Of a stretch of DNA of 64,000 bases, positions 41,550 through 50,407 are shown piece by piece. The DNA is from Janthinobacterium tructae (GTDB lineage Bacteria; Pseudomonadota; Gammaproteobacteria; Burkholderiales; Burkholderiaceae_D): assembly GCF_006517255.1 (NCBI RefSeq), contig NZ_CP041185.1, forward strand, positions 1-64,000, read 5' to 3'. The notes beneath the pieces are model-generated. The model did no database searches and was not told where the DNA came from. It was given only the letters and a program-made list of their open reading frames with translations. The position numbers and the translations under genes were made by a program. Each line of letters opens with the position of its first letter. Within the stretch, counting starts at the first letter, position 1.

Positions 41550-43662
41550 ATACATAATTATGACCGAAGCCGTATTGGATTACTGCTTGATTAATGAGAA
41601 ATTTTCGGATGATTTTATGCCAATTGAAGGGCATGACTTAAAATCTGCAGAATTATCGAGTGATGTAGTTGGTTTTTACACTGCGAACGAACCAGAAATG
41701 CCTTATGCGGCCTTGGTTAATAAGGCATGTTTGGAACAATTAAAAAATACAGGATGTACACCGGACGATGCATTTCGGCGAATCGCGCGAGTGGTTAAAG
41801 AGCTGAAAGCTCCTCCAATTCATCTTCCGCGGCAGTGGTCGGAATATCATCATAAAAACTTTTTAGCTTTTTTTGCTTTGCCAAAAACGCAATCAACTCG
41901 GCGATGGATTGTTGATATAGGTGGAGCGATTAATACGGCGAGGTTTGATGTCCTGGCGCTTACAAGTACGGATGTTGACCTTGGTAGATATGTCCCATCC
42001 GCTTGGCCCGATGATATTGAAAATCAATTGGCAGCTTTAGTTGCGAACGGATTTAAATCTAATCGCCCAGACGATACAGGGTCATTATCCGAAGAGGTTG
42101 ATTTGCAAGCAATTGGGAGTACTTCTGTTGCAAATAATCGCACTTTTGAGGAGTGGGCTGGGCAACTCACGAAGACGCAAAATGTCGTCTTGGGGCATCC
42201 CATTAATGCTTCAATTCGAATTGTCGGGCCGGCAGGGTCTGGTAAAACTCTTGCGCTTTCTATGCGAGCTATCCAGATATCGCGTGATATTGAGGTGCAA
42301 TCGAAGGGTAAGAAAATTCTCATCGCGACTCATAGCTGGGCAATGTCAGAACGTATTGATGGCGTGTTACGAGCTTTGAATGGAGGTATTTCACCAACTG
42401 GAATTACCACATTCCCGTTGTTGTCATTACTCGAACTACATGCCGGTCATATTGGGCAACAACGCACGGAAGTGATCGGTGACGACTCCAGTGATGGACG
42501 ATTTAAATCTATCGAGATAATTAAAAACCTTCTTGGAACTTCGGATCGTGGAGCTGGAACGGGATTGTCAAAATGGATAATTGACGGATTGGCAATAAAT
42601 GAAGATAGTCGCGCTCGATTAGATTTAATTCTTAATTTGTATGATGAGATTTCTGGTGTTCTTACGGCATCAGGTGTTGCTCCTGATGATCCTGATGCTA
42701 TTCGTCAATATATAAATAATAGTAGGGAAGATTGGATGCCCCCATTTTTAACAGTGGCGGACCGGGGCTTTGTTGTGTCGATCTATCGGGAATTCATCCA
42801 GGCGCTGGTAGATAGATCATCAATTACAACTGATCAATTTGTTCTTGATTCGATAAGGGTATTGGAGACGTTTACTTGGCGCATGAGAAAGGAAACTGAT
42901 GGTTATGATTACATTTTTGTTGATGAGCTTCAACTCTTCGATCCACAAGAGCGTTCAGCACTTGAATTGTTGGGGCGTTCGAGAAAAGGTGTCCCATTCG
43001 TTACTGCAGAAGATCCGTCGCAAGGGATTTTTTCGGCCTTGAATTCACGTCCGGGAATCGCACAAAACGAGCTTGTTTATTTGGACACCGTACATCGATT
43101 TAATAAAAAAATATTTGATCTTATTAGTTTTATGTATCAAAAATTTCCGCTTAATACATTGCCATTGAAAATTGCGAAATCAGAAGAAAGAGGCGAAAAG
43201 CTACCCCGATTATATACATTAATGGATGACAAGACTGCTCTGGATAAGGCAGTTGGACTTGCTGGCCAAATCAATAAGACAGCTTCGTCTTCGGACAGGA
43301 TTTGCCTCGCAACGTTAGGTGATGTGGATGTTGAGTTAGCGAGGCTGCTGGAGGAGCAGAAGATTTCAGTTACTCGTTTGGCCAGTTTTGATGATATTGA
43401 ACAATTGGCTTACAGTAAAAGATCCATTGTCGTAGCTCCGTGGCAATTTATTGGTGGAACTCAATTTAGCCATGTCATTGTCGTGGCAGCAGGAATATCG
43501 CCTCCACAATCGCAATTTGGGAAGCTTCGAGAGCGGATCTCGATCTATCTGTCGTGCAGTCGAGCGGCTCAATCGTTGGACGTTGTTTGTTCCGACTACA
43601 CACCTTTGGTAATCGGCGAAGCGCGAGATCAAGAATTACTTGCAGTAGAGGGAATTTCGTAG
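41542..43662 (+). CDS. Island cargo gene B: SF1 (UvrD-like) helicase/ATPase
   Basis: A 706-residue protein. About 215 residues of unrecognised N-terminal sequence precede Walker A 'VGPAGSGKTLALSMRA' (Lys235), 'KKILIATHSWAMSERI' (motif Ia), motif II 'YIFVDELQLFDPQE' (Asp461-Glu462), 'VTAEDPSQGIFSAL' (motif III), 'LDTVHRFNKKIFDL' (motif IV), 'VVAPWQFIGGTQFSHVIVVAAG' region (motif V) and 'YLSCSRAAQSLDVV' (motif VI, Arg674). It should translocate on DNA or RNA. The GGAGG at 41528-41532 sits nine bases before ATG 41542 and only three before ATG 41536, which decides the start. AT-rich, like gene A. Confidence 0.82.
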   Translation: MTKYIIMTEAVLDYCLINEKFSDDFMPIEGHDLKSAELSSDVVGFYTANEPEMPYAALVNKACLEQLKNTGCTPDDAFRRIARVVKELKAPPIHLPRQWSEYHHKNFLAFFALPKTQSTRRWIVDIGGAINTARFDVLALTSTDVDLGRYVPSAWPDDIENQLAALVANGFKSNRPDDTGSLSEEVDLQAIGSTSVANNRTFEEWAGQLTKTQNVVLGHPINASIRIVGPAGSGKTLALSMRAIQISRDIEVQSKGKKILIATHSWAMSERIDGVLRALNGGISPTGITTFPLLSLLELHAGHIGQQRTEVIGDDSSDGRFKSIEIIKNLLGTSDRGAGTGLSKWIIDGLAINEDSRARLDLILNLYDEISGVLTASGVAPDDPDAIRQYINNSREDWMPPFLTVADRGFVVSIYREFIQALVDRSSITTDQFVLDSIRVLETFTWRMRKETDGYDYIFVDELQLFDPQERSALELLGRSRKGVPFVTAEDPSQGIFSALNSRPGIAQNELVYLDTVHRFNKKIFDLISFMYQKFPLNTLPLKIAKSEERGEKLPRLYTLMDDKTALDKAVGLAGQINKTASSSDRICLATLGDVDVELARLLEEQKISVTRLASFDDIEQLAYSKRSIVVAPWQFIGGTQFSHVIVVAAGISPPQSQFGKLRERISIYLSCSRAAQSLDVVCSDYTPLVIGEARDQELLAVEGIS

Positions 43663-43830
43663 TTTGGCAGTAATAGACGTGGCTTGGGGGCGAGATTTCG
43701 TATTGATTGAGATGTCTGGCTAGCAATTTGCTTTAGTAATCTGTGACCATTTCCGGCCAAGTTGCCCTGCTCGCGAAGAGGGGCTGCAGACGAATTCCTC
43801 TGCGATAGAGCGATTTTTTAGAAAGATAAG

Positions 43831-45213
43831 ATGAACATCGAATGGGGAAAATACGCAGTCATTGCTTTTATTGACTCAAATGTGGCACTTGAGTGTTTGG
43901 CGCTTGAACAACTGCCTTGGCGCGAAATTGAGGGTGCAGGGAGCGTTCTTATTCTTGTTACGCCAACAGTCATGCAAGAGGTCGATTCAAAGAAGAACCA
44001 TGCTCGATTGGGGGATCACGCCAGGCGTTTCAATCGAACTCTTAGACCGCTATTGACTGGGAACGAAACCGTAGTCGTCCGTTCCTCGCCAGCGCCAGTC
44101 GTTGAGGTTGCGCTTGCTGATTGTGGTGTAACAGATTGGAACAGCTACCCAGATTTCGACCGCGAAGAAGCTGATGCCAGGGTTGTAGTGCAAGCACACT
44201 GCGCACGCGGCCCAGATATTGATAAATGTATTCTCATTAGTCATGACATTCGACCGTTATATCTTGCGCGGCAACTCGGCTTAAAAGTGTATCAAATCGG
44301 AGACAACTGGCTTCGACCGAAAGAAGTTTCAGAGTCCGAGAAAAAGGCCGGTAACCTGCAACGTGAACTCAACTCGCTTAAGAGCCGGGAGCCAAAGTTG
44401 GAAGTCCTGTTTGAAGCGTCGGCATATTCAGTTGACACGTATCGAATAACGAGTCTTTCAAGTGTAGAGCGCAAGGAGATTGAGCAGACGATTGTTGGGT
44501 TGAATCCTATCCCAATGCAAGAACGATCTGGTCCACTCTCATTCAGTCCCTTCGATTATGACAGCTCGCTAGATGGACGCTATTCTCAATGGGAGAAAGA
44601 AGTCATTCCCAACTTCATGCAGGAGTATGAGCGCAAGTTGGAGTTGAATTTTGGACAGGTCGAGGTACGCTTTCGAATCAATAATGTTGGTCAAGTTCCT
44701 GCTGAAGCATTGTTGATAAGGCTTACAGCAAGCGGTGGCTGGTTGAATGAGCGTTACGTGCTAGCAAGTCCTTGTGGACCTCATGCGCCGAAACCACGAT
44801 TTAATCACTTTGATCCAATGCATGGACTAAGTTCAAAGGCGTGGATGCAACGGCAACCTGGAACTCATGAGTTCATCGTTATTGAACCGCCCGACCGTAC
44901 GACCCAAGTTCAGATATCATGCCAGGACTTTCGCCACGGTTTTGAACACGAATATACGTTAATTGGCTGGGTCGATCCGCACGCTGACGGACTATCGATC
45001 AGGGTAGTTGTTACTGCGTCGAATCTTCATGGTGATGTGTGCGGGGAGATTCTGGTTCGTCCATGCGTGACGGACATAACCGCTTCGGACCTCGTGGAGC
45101 TTGACTCTATGAAGTTCCGCCAGCCTCCTCCAGTTGTTGAGCTATTGAAAGCGGCTGGGGAGGTTAAAGATCACTCTGCATTTGAGCTTGATGGTTCTGA
45201 TTGGGATAAGTAA
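43831..45213 (+). CDS. Island cargo gene C: PIN-domain ribonuclease-like protein
   Basis: A 460-residue protein. Residues 8-155 form a PIN domain with all expected acidic positions: Asp15 ('AFIDSNVALE'), Glu50 ('TVMQEVDSKK'), Asp115 ('DREEADARVVV') and Asp139 ('LISHDIRPLYLA'), then 'GLKVYQIGDNWL'. PIN domains cut RNA with Mg. A coiled linker ('SEKKAGNLQRELNSLKS') leads to a large C-terminal region with beta-rich segments ('VRFRINNVGQVPAEALLIRL') of unknown role, perhaps sensing. It follows the helicase by 168 bp on the same strand, and its base composition is intermediate. It is much larger than PIN toxins of toxin-antitoxin pairs, and no antitoxin gene is adjacent. Confidence 0.82.
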   Translation: MNIEWGKYAVIAFIDSNVALECLALEQLPWREIEGAGSVLILVTPTVMQEVDSKKNHARLGDHARRFNRTLRPLLTGNETVVVRSSPAPVVEVALADCGVTDWNSYPDFDREEADARVVVQAHCARGPDIDKCILISHDIRPLYLARQLGLKVYQIGDNWLRPKEVSESEKKAGNLQRELNSLKSREPKLEVLFEASAYSVDTYRITSLSSVERKEIEQTIVGLNPIPMQERSGPLSFSPFDYDSSLDGRYSQWEKEVIPNFMQEYERKLELNFGQVEVRFRINNVGQVPAEALLIRLTASGGWLNERYVLASPCGPHAPKPRFNHFDPMHGLSSKAWMQRQPGTHEFIVIEPPDRTTQVQISCQDFRHGFEHEYTLIGWVDPHADGLSIRVVVTASNLHGDVCGEILVRPCVTDITASDLVELDSMKFRQPPPVVELLKAAGEVKDHSAFELDGSDWDK

Positions 45214-45798
45214 GATATTATGGTATTTTTCATGGCACTTTGCTTGCTCAATAGTATAAATAATTATTTTAAATAAATTATTGTTGAAAAATTAAGTAAA
45301 ATAGAAATTATTTAATTCCAACTTTGTTGAGGTTGCGCCGATGTTCAAATTTGTGAGATTTTCGGAGCCGTCTAGCCCTGCTAAGAAACATGAATAGTCG
45401 ATATCTGAGAGGGAAGTGCCGAGCGTTTTTAAAATGGATCTATTATTATGGTTTTTTTCATCTTCTTATGCTTTGGATACTTTCGGTAAAGCTTTAGGCA
45501 ATGGAATATGACGTCAGATCGTTTCAGCGCAAAAAAGATACCGGTACTTACTTATTTTATCCTGCGCATTCGTAGGCTATTTTGATATGTTGTTGCTTTT
45601 TTTGTAATTTTAAACTTGCATTGCAAAGATCGGGCAGTCATTAGGCGGCGGACTTGATGCTGATGAAATATTTTCCAAATCGTCGAAGCGTTCTCACTTG
45701 CCATTGCTTAAGCGACCTCTGAATCCAGTAATTGTAGGGGGGTAGGCAGGGGGGTAGCGCCGACGCATGCGTCGTTTTTCATAGGCATGTTCTACGGA
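45214..45798. other. AT-rich non-coding right end of the island
   Basis: About 585 bp without a plausible gene. It is AT-rich up to about 45600 and holds the right-hand GGGGGGTAGG pair near its end. No terminator for the PIN gene stands out. Confidence 0.6.
45737..45757. promoter_or_regulatory. Right arm-type integrase sites (two GGGGGGTAG repeats)
   Basis: GGGGGGTAGG at 45737 and GGGGGGTAG at 45749 repeat with the same 12-bp period and orientation as the left pair. They end 41 bp before attR. Confidence 0.6.
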
Positions 45799-45854
45799 CA
45801 CCGTCTCCGCCAGTATTTTTAAAAACCCGCTTCGGCGGGTTTTTTCATTTCCGC
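45799..45854. repeat. attR: right 56-bp direct repeat
   Basis: Identical to 37443-37498; it carries a copy of the tRNA-Ser 3' end and terminator. Chromosomal GC-rich sequence resumes immediately after it. Confidence 0.92.
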
Positions 45855-45867
45855 CTTACGGAGACGA

Positions 45868-45983
45868 GCAAAGCGCCTGCGCGCTTTGCGTGTGGGATTC
45901 GAAGCCTTGCGCGTACTCGCGCAAGGCGCTCCGAATCGCCCAACCACCGCGCTACGCGCGGCACGCTGGCCGCAGCGCGGCCA
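45868..45983. repeat. Four tandem GC-rich hairpins
   Basis: Four perfect inverted repeats follow one another: GCAAAGCGC/GCGCTTTGC (45868-45889), GCCTTGCGCG/CGCGCAAGGC (45904-45927), CCGCGC/GCGCGG (45947-45961) and TGGCCGC/GCGGCCA (45967-45983). They lie between attR and the oxidase operon in a 326-bp stretch without a gene. Confidence 0.75.
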
Positions 45984-46180
45984 ACGCCGTCCCCTCACCT
46001 CAGGCACTAGCAGCCAGCTCCGCCGCCGGCCCCCACCCGCAAGCCGCAAATCTCAAAATACAACAAGTGACTTAGTGTGAGTATTGACTCTTTGTCATTA
46101 TGGATAATAGCAATGTTACCAATAATAAAATACGCATGCCCAGCCATGCTTCCATTGCCGAGTCCAATCAAGGAGTTGTC

Positions 46181-48226
46181 ATGTCCTCTCGTCTTCCCCG
46201 CAGGCACGCATTGCTGTGCCTGGCCGCCATGCCGTTTGCCTGCAGTACCGCCTTCGCTGCGGAAAGCAACGTCAATCTGAATCTCGACCTGAATCTGAAG
46301 GCCGTGCCCAACGTCGAACTGCGGCTGCTGCAGGAGCCGCCGAAACTGAAGGCGCGCGCCAGGCCCGCCAACCGCGCGGCGAGCAGGCGCGACGAGTTTG
46401 AAAAGTCGTATGACATGTACATCCGCTATGCCAACGGCAGCATTTACAACCCGACCACGGCCAGGCATGACAAGGTGCGCCTGCGCTCCTACCAGCAGAC
46501 GGACGGCCTGGCGCTCGATGGTCGCGACGAGCATGCCGCCACCTTCATGGCGCCCACCGTGGTGATGGCGCCGGGGCAGACCGTGCGTTTCAAGTTGCAT
46601 AATCGCTTGAAGCCGCTGCCTGCCGAGCAGTGCGCGACCACCGATATCAATGCGGCGCGCCCGCGCGGCTGCTTCAACGACACCAATCTGCATTCGCACG
46701 GCCTGTGGGTGTCGCCTTCGGGCAATAGCGACAATGTGCTGATATCGATCAAGCCTGGCGTCGATTTCGAGTATGAATACAATATTCCCATCGACCATCC
46801 GGCCGGCACGTTCTGGTATCACCCGCACCAGCATGGCGCGACGGCGATGCAGGTCGCCAGCGGCATGGCCGGGGCGCTGGTGGTCGAAGGCGAGCGTTAT
46901 CCGACGGCCACGGCGAATGGCGACCTCGACGTCGTGCTGAAACAATTCCAGCCCGATGATGGCAGCGGCAGTGCTGGCGAAGTGATGCTGCTGCAGCAAA
47001 TTCCCTATGACTGCCCCAGCAACAGCCTGACGCCGGCCAAGCCGTGCGACAAGGATGCGGTGGGCGTGCTCGAGGATTTCGATCAGGTCGAAGATCCGAA
47101 TGCCTGGCTGAAGTCGGGCCGCTATACCTCGGTCAACGGCAAGGTGCAGCCGGTGCTGAAGATGAAGACGCAGCGCCTGTACCGCTGGCGCCTGATCGAC
47201 ACGGGTTTCCAGGCAACCGTGGTGCTGCGCATCCGCCGCGCGAATGATCCGCAAAAGCTGTTCCAGGCGCTCAGCGTGGCCAACCAGGACAAGGACGTGA
47301 TGGCGTTGTGCGATGGCGAGGACGTCACGCAGTTCGAGGTGGCCAGCGACGGCTTGACGCACGACCGGATCATCCCGAAGACGCTCAATTACCTGCAACC
47401 GGGCTACCGTAGCGATATCCTGTTTTCGCTGCCGAAAGCGGGCGCCTATTGCGTGTATGCGGAAACCAACGTCAACAACATGACGACCATGCATGACGTC
47501 AACAACACGCGCCTGATCGGCGTGATCGCCGCCAAGACCAACGCCAAGGCATCGGCCCGCGCCAGGGCGGGCGAGTCGCCGCGCGACTTCCTGCTGACCG
47601 AGTTGCGCAATGCCGTCAAGAGCCTGCCCGGCGCCCAGTTGCCCGATAGCGTGAAGAGCACCATCCTTGGCGACCTGGACGATGGCCTCAAGCTCGGCAA
47701 GTTCGTCCCGCATGCCAGTTTCAGCGAGGCGGCCAAGGACGCGATGCGCGGCAAGACGAAAGGGTATGCGACCTTCAATATTGCCACGGTGGACGGCAAG
47801 ACCCGTTTCATGGTGGAAGGCAAGCCGGAAGATTCACCGACACCCGAGATGAAGTACGTGTATGACCCGCACCGCGTGGACCACACGCTGGTGCTGGGCA
47901 CCGAGCAGATTTGGGAGCTCGCTTCGAAGAATGGCAACCATCCCTTCCATATCCACGTCAATCCCTTCCAGATCATCGGCATCACCCGCACCGACGGCGG
48001 CACGGTCGATGCGCAATACAAGGATCTGATCGGCACGTGGAAAGACACCTTGCTGGTGATGAAGGGTCACAAGATCGAGATTGCCACGCGTTATCAGCGC
48101 TACATCGGCGAATACGTGCTGCATTGCCACATCCTCGAGCATGAAGACCAGGGCATGATGCAAAACGTCAAGGTGGTGCTGCCGGATGGCAAGGGCGGTG
48201 GCGACTTGGGCGGACACGGCCACTGA
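46181..48226 (+). CDS. Multicopper oxidase (laccase-like), exported
   Basis: A 681-residue protein with a signal peptide ('HALLCLAAMPFACSTAFAAE'). All four copper motifs are present: 'LHSHGLW' (His171), 'WYHPHQHG' (His214), 'HPFHIHVNPF' (His587) and 'LHCHILEHEDQG' (His648 region, with the type 1 Cys). It oxidises phenols or metal ions with reduction of oxygen to water, in the periplasm. ATG 46181 follows AAGGAG at seven bases and starts the signal peptide; an upstream in-frame ATG at 46100 adds an unlikely polar extension. It is the first gene of an apparent five-gene oxidase cluster. Confidence 0.92.
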   Translation: MSSRLPRRHALLCLAAMPFACSTAFAAESNVNLNLDLNLKAVPNVELRLLQEPPKLKARARPANRAASRRDEFEKSYDMYIRYANGSIYNPTTARHDKVRLRSYQQTDGLALDGRDEHAATFMAPTVVMAPGQTVRFKLHNRLKPLPAEQCATTDINAARPRGCFNDTNLHSHGLWVSPSGNSDNVLISIKPGVDFEYEYNIPIDHPAGTFWYHPHQHGATAMQVASGMAGALVVEGERYPTATANGDLDVVLKQFQPDDGSGSAGEVMLLQQIPYDCPSNSLTPAKPCDKDAVGVLEDFDQVEDPNAWLKSGRYTSVNGKVQPVLKMKTQRLYRWRLIDTGFQATVVLRIRRANDPQKLFQALSVANQDKDVMALCDGEDVTQFEVASDGLTHDRIIPKTLNYLQPGYRSDILFSLPKAGAYCVYAETNVNNMTTMHDVNNTRLIGVIAAKTNAKASARARAGESPRDFLLTELRNAVKSLPGAQLPDSVKSTILGDLDDGLKLGKFVPHASFSEAAKDAMRGKTKGYATFNIATVDGKTRFMVEGKPEDSPTPEMKYVYDPHRVDHTLVLGTEQIWELASKNGNHPFHIHVNPFQIIGITRTDGGTVDAQYKDLIGTWKDTLLVMKGHKIEIATRYQRYIGEYVLHCHILEHEDQGMMQNVKVVLPDGKGGGDLGGHGH

Positions 48227-48293
48227 TCGTTCCTGGCGCAGGCGCGCCTGCCGCGCTTGCGCCCCTCCTAACCTGTCTCTGGAGCATCTGCCC

Positions 48294-50000
48294 ATGTTAC
48301 GCATGAAAACCTTGACCTTTTCCCTGCTGGCTGGCCTGGCGTGCGCCGGCGTCCAGGCTGGCGCCGACACGGGCGCGCTGGCTGTCGCCCGTTGCAGCCC
48401 TGCCTTGCCGGCGCAGGCGGAGCAGGGCGGCGCGCGCATCGTGCGCTACCGCAAGAACATCGATGAGCTCACTCCTGCCGAGCTTGATGCATTCAAGCAT
48501 GCGGTGGGCGAGATGAAGCGCAAGAGCCAGGAAAACGTGTATGACCGGCGCGGCTTTTTGTGGCAAGCCTGGGTGCACAACTGTCCGTCTGTCGATGTGT
48601 TCAATGACCGCCAGGCGTCCTTGCCTGGCGAGGGCTTGAAGTGGCTGCTGAGCGACCCGTCGCGCAATAGCTGCGATGTCGCCTATTTCCTCGACCAGCC
48701 GCCCACGCAGGAAAATTCTCATCTGGAATTCCCGGGCGAGTGCGAACACCAGAAAAATACCTTTCTGCAATGGCACCGGGCGCAGCTGTATTTCTATGAG
48801 CAAGCCTTGCAGGCCGCCGACCCGAACGGCGAGCGGGGCCCCAGCACGCGCAATGTCGCGCTGCCGTACTGGAATTTCACCCGCAAGCCCAGCGGCGTGC
48901 GCTATCCGAAAGCCTTCGAGGACGTCGATTCGCCGCTGTATGATTCGACCCGCATCAAGGGCAGCCTCGACAGTTCCATGGCCACTGCCTCGCCGAACTT
49001 GCTGGGCTACCAGATCTATTACATGGACTGGAACGAGTTCGGCGGCGACGAGTATGGCAGCGGCGGTGGCGGCAACCTGGAAACGCGCATCCACAATCAC
49101 ATGCACGCCTTTTACATGGGCGGCAACATGGGCGACAACATCACGGCAGGGCTGGACCCGCTGTTTTACGCCTTCCATAATTTTCTCGACTACAGCTTTG
49201 AAAAATGGCTGGACGAGCATGGCGACAGCGGCATCCGGGGCAGCAGCCGCAGCACCTTCCTGCGCAGCGAACAGGATGCCGGCCTGGCCAGGCCCGTCGG
49301 CTGGAATGCGGGCGACGGCGATCCCCAGCGCAGCGATTCGGGCAGCTATACGGCGAACATGGGGCAGGCCGGGATTTACTTCGACACCATCAAGCAAGGG
49401 TATGGCTTCCAGCCCACCTACGGCGGCGAGTTCGTGCGGAAAAAGGACTTGCAAGTGCTGATCGACCAGCGTCAGCAAGCCGGTTTCGCCTTTGGCGACA
49501 ACCAGAAAAGCCTGTTCGCCGCCCTGTTGAGCGATGAGGCCAGCGATGGCACGGTGGCCCGGCCCGACATCGTCCTGAGCGGCAGCTATACCATCGCCAG
49601 GGCGCCGGTCGCCAGGGACAAGCGCGCCAACCTGCACCTGGATCGCGCCCATGCCATGGAAGACTACAGTTTCCAGGCCGATGTGTATATGCACCCTGCG
49701 AACGTGGCCGTGCGGCTCGGCGACAAGCAGTTTCGCGACCGTTACCTGATCACCAGCACCAGCCACTGGGCCTTGTCCGGCACGCATGCGCACGCGGCTT
49801 ACGCCATCGACGTCGATATCACCGGCATCGTTGACAGCCTGGTGCCCAAGAAGCGCGGCCAGACCTGGCGCATCACGACGGCCATTACCACCAATGACAA
49901 GGGGCGCGGCCTGATGCGGCAAAGCGATTTCTCCAAACCGTCGGTCGCCATCGTCGATCGCCGACAGCCTCCCCAGCCCAGCTATGAAGGAGTGAAATGA
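48294..50000 (+). CDS. Tyrosinase family copper oxidase, exported
   Basis: A 568-residue type 3 copper protein. A signal peptide ('LTFSLLAGLACAGVQA') is followed by the CuA region ('AWVHNCPS', 'ECEHQKNTFLQWHRAQLYFYEQ') and CuB region ('HNHMHAFYMGGNMGD', 'LDPLFYAFHNFLDYSFEKW'). A C-terminal 150-residue beta-rich part may shield the active site, as in latent tyrosinases. It would hydroxylate or oxidise phenols to quinones (melanin-like products). ATG 48294 follows GGAG at nine bases; it starts 67 bp after the multicopper oxidase gene and overlaps the next gene (AATGATG). Confidence 0.9.
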   Translation: MLRMKTLTFSLLAGLACAGVQAGADTGALAVARCSPALPAQAEQGGARIVRYRKNIDELTPAELDAFKHAVGEMKRKSQENVYDRRGFLWQAWVHNCPSVDVFNDRQASLPGEGLKWLLSDPSRNSCDVAYFLDQPPTQENSHLEFPGECEHQKNTFLQWHRAQLYFYEQALQAADPNGERGPSTRNVALPYWNFTRKPSGVRYPKAFEDVDSPLYDSTRIKGSLDSSMATASPNLLGYQIYYMDWNEFGGDEYGSGGGGNLETRIHNHMHAFYMGGNMGDNITAGLDPLFYAFHNFLDYSFEKWLDEHGDSGIRGSSRSTFLRSEQDAGLARPVGWNAGDGDPQRSDSGSYTANMGQAGIYFDTIKQGYGFQPTYGGEFVRKKDLQVLIDQRQQAGFAFGDNQKSLFAALLSDEASDGTVARPDIVLSGSYTIARAPVARDKRANLHLDRAHAMEDYSFQADVYMHPANVAVRLGDKQFRDRYLITSTSHWALSGTHAHAAYAIDVDITGIVDSLVPKKRGQTWRITTAITTNDKGRGLMRQSDFSKPSVAIVDRRQPPQPSYEGVK

Positions 50001-50359
50001 TGAGCACGCCAAAAAGCTTCAAGCGCGATGTGCAAGGCCTGTTTTTCAAATATGTCGCCGATATGAACAAGGTCAAGCTGAACAACCCCTCGTCCTCGGG
50101 CGTGCGCCTGCTGCGCCTGAACGAGTATGCGAGCGTGAAGGATTTTTACTACCAGATCCAGGTCGCCCTGCATGGCTACGACTATGACGGCGCGAGCGGG
50201 ACGTGGCGGGTGAGCGCCGAGCACCGCCTGCCGCAACGGGGCGGCAAGGCGGGCGAGTATGTGCAGTCCGCGCCCCATCCCATGCCGCCCGACGGACCGA
50301 TGCCGCAGGAAGGCATCGACATTTTCGACGAATGGGTCCGGGACGGCATGCAGCCGTAG
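49997..50359 (+). CDS. Small protein of unknown function between tyrosinase and LodA genes
   Basis: A 120-residue protein that I do not recognise. It has no signal peptide. The N-terminal half is 'FKRDVQGLFFKYVADMNKVK' and a 'NEYASVKDFYYQIQVALHGY' helix; the C-terminus 'MPQEGIDIFDEWVRDGMQP' is like the end of small proteins or domains that accompany secreted oxidases. It overlaps the tyrosinase stop (ATG 49997 or 50000), so it is translationally coupled, and LodA follows after 48 bp. A chaperone, maturation or electron-transfer role for one of the oxidases is conjecture. Confidence 0.75.
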   Translation: MMSTPKSFKRDVQGLFFKYVADMNKVKLNNPSSSGVRLLRLNEYASVKDFYYQIQVALHGYDYDGASGTWRVSAEHRLPQRGGKAGEYVQSAPHPMPPDGPMPQEGIDIFDEWVRDGMQP

Positions 50360-50407
50360 TTTCGCGTGCCTGGCGGCACAGACATCTTCGATTACCAGGA
50401 GTTCAGC

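Larger units (their letters stand above)
37443..45854. mobile_element. Integrative mobilisable island in tRNA-Ser
   Basis: The element is bounded by a perfect 56-bp direct repeat and opens with a tyrosine integrase. It holds an RP4-type oriT with a decayed traJ and no other transfer genes, so it probably moves by borrowing a conjugative machinery. The right half (40.4-45.7 kb) is visibly AT-rich compared with the chromosome, whereas the integrase half is GC-rich, which points to assembly from different sources. Cargo is the three-gene helicase/PIN cassette. No relaxase, plasmid replication gene or transposase is intact. Confidence 0.85.

Noticed and set aside
43831..45213. PIN gene as the toxin of a classical toxin-antitoxin pair
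   Set aside because: At 460 residues it is about three times the size of VapC-type toxins, and the gene before it is a helicase, not a small DNA-binding antitoxin.
46084..46110. TTGACT and TAATAG as a promoter of the oxidase operon
   Set aside because: The spacing is only 15 bp and other AT-rich hexamers are close, so I could not choose a promoter with confidence.
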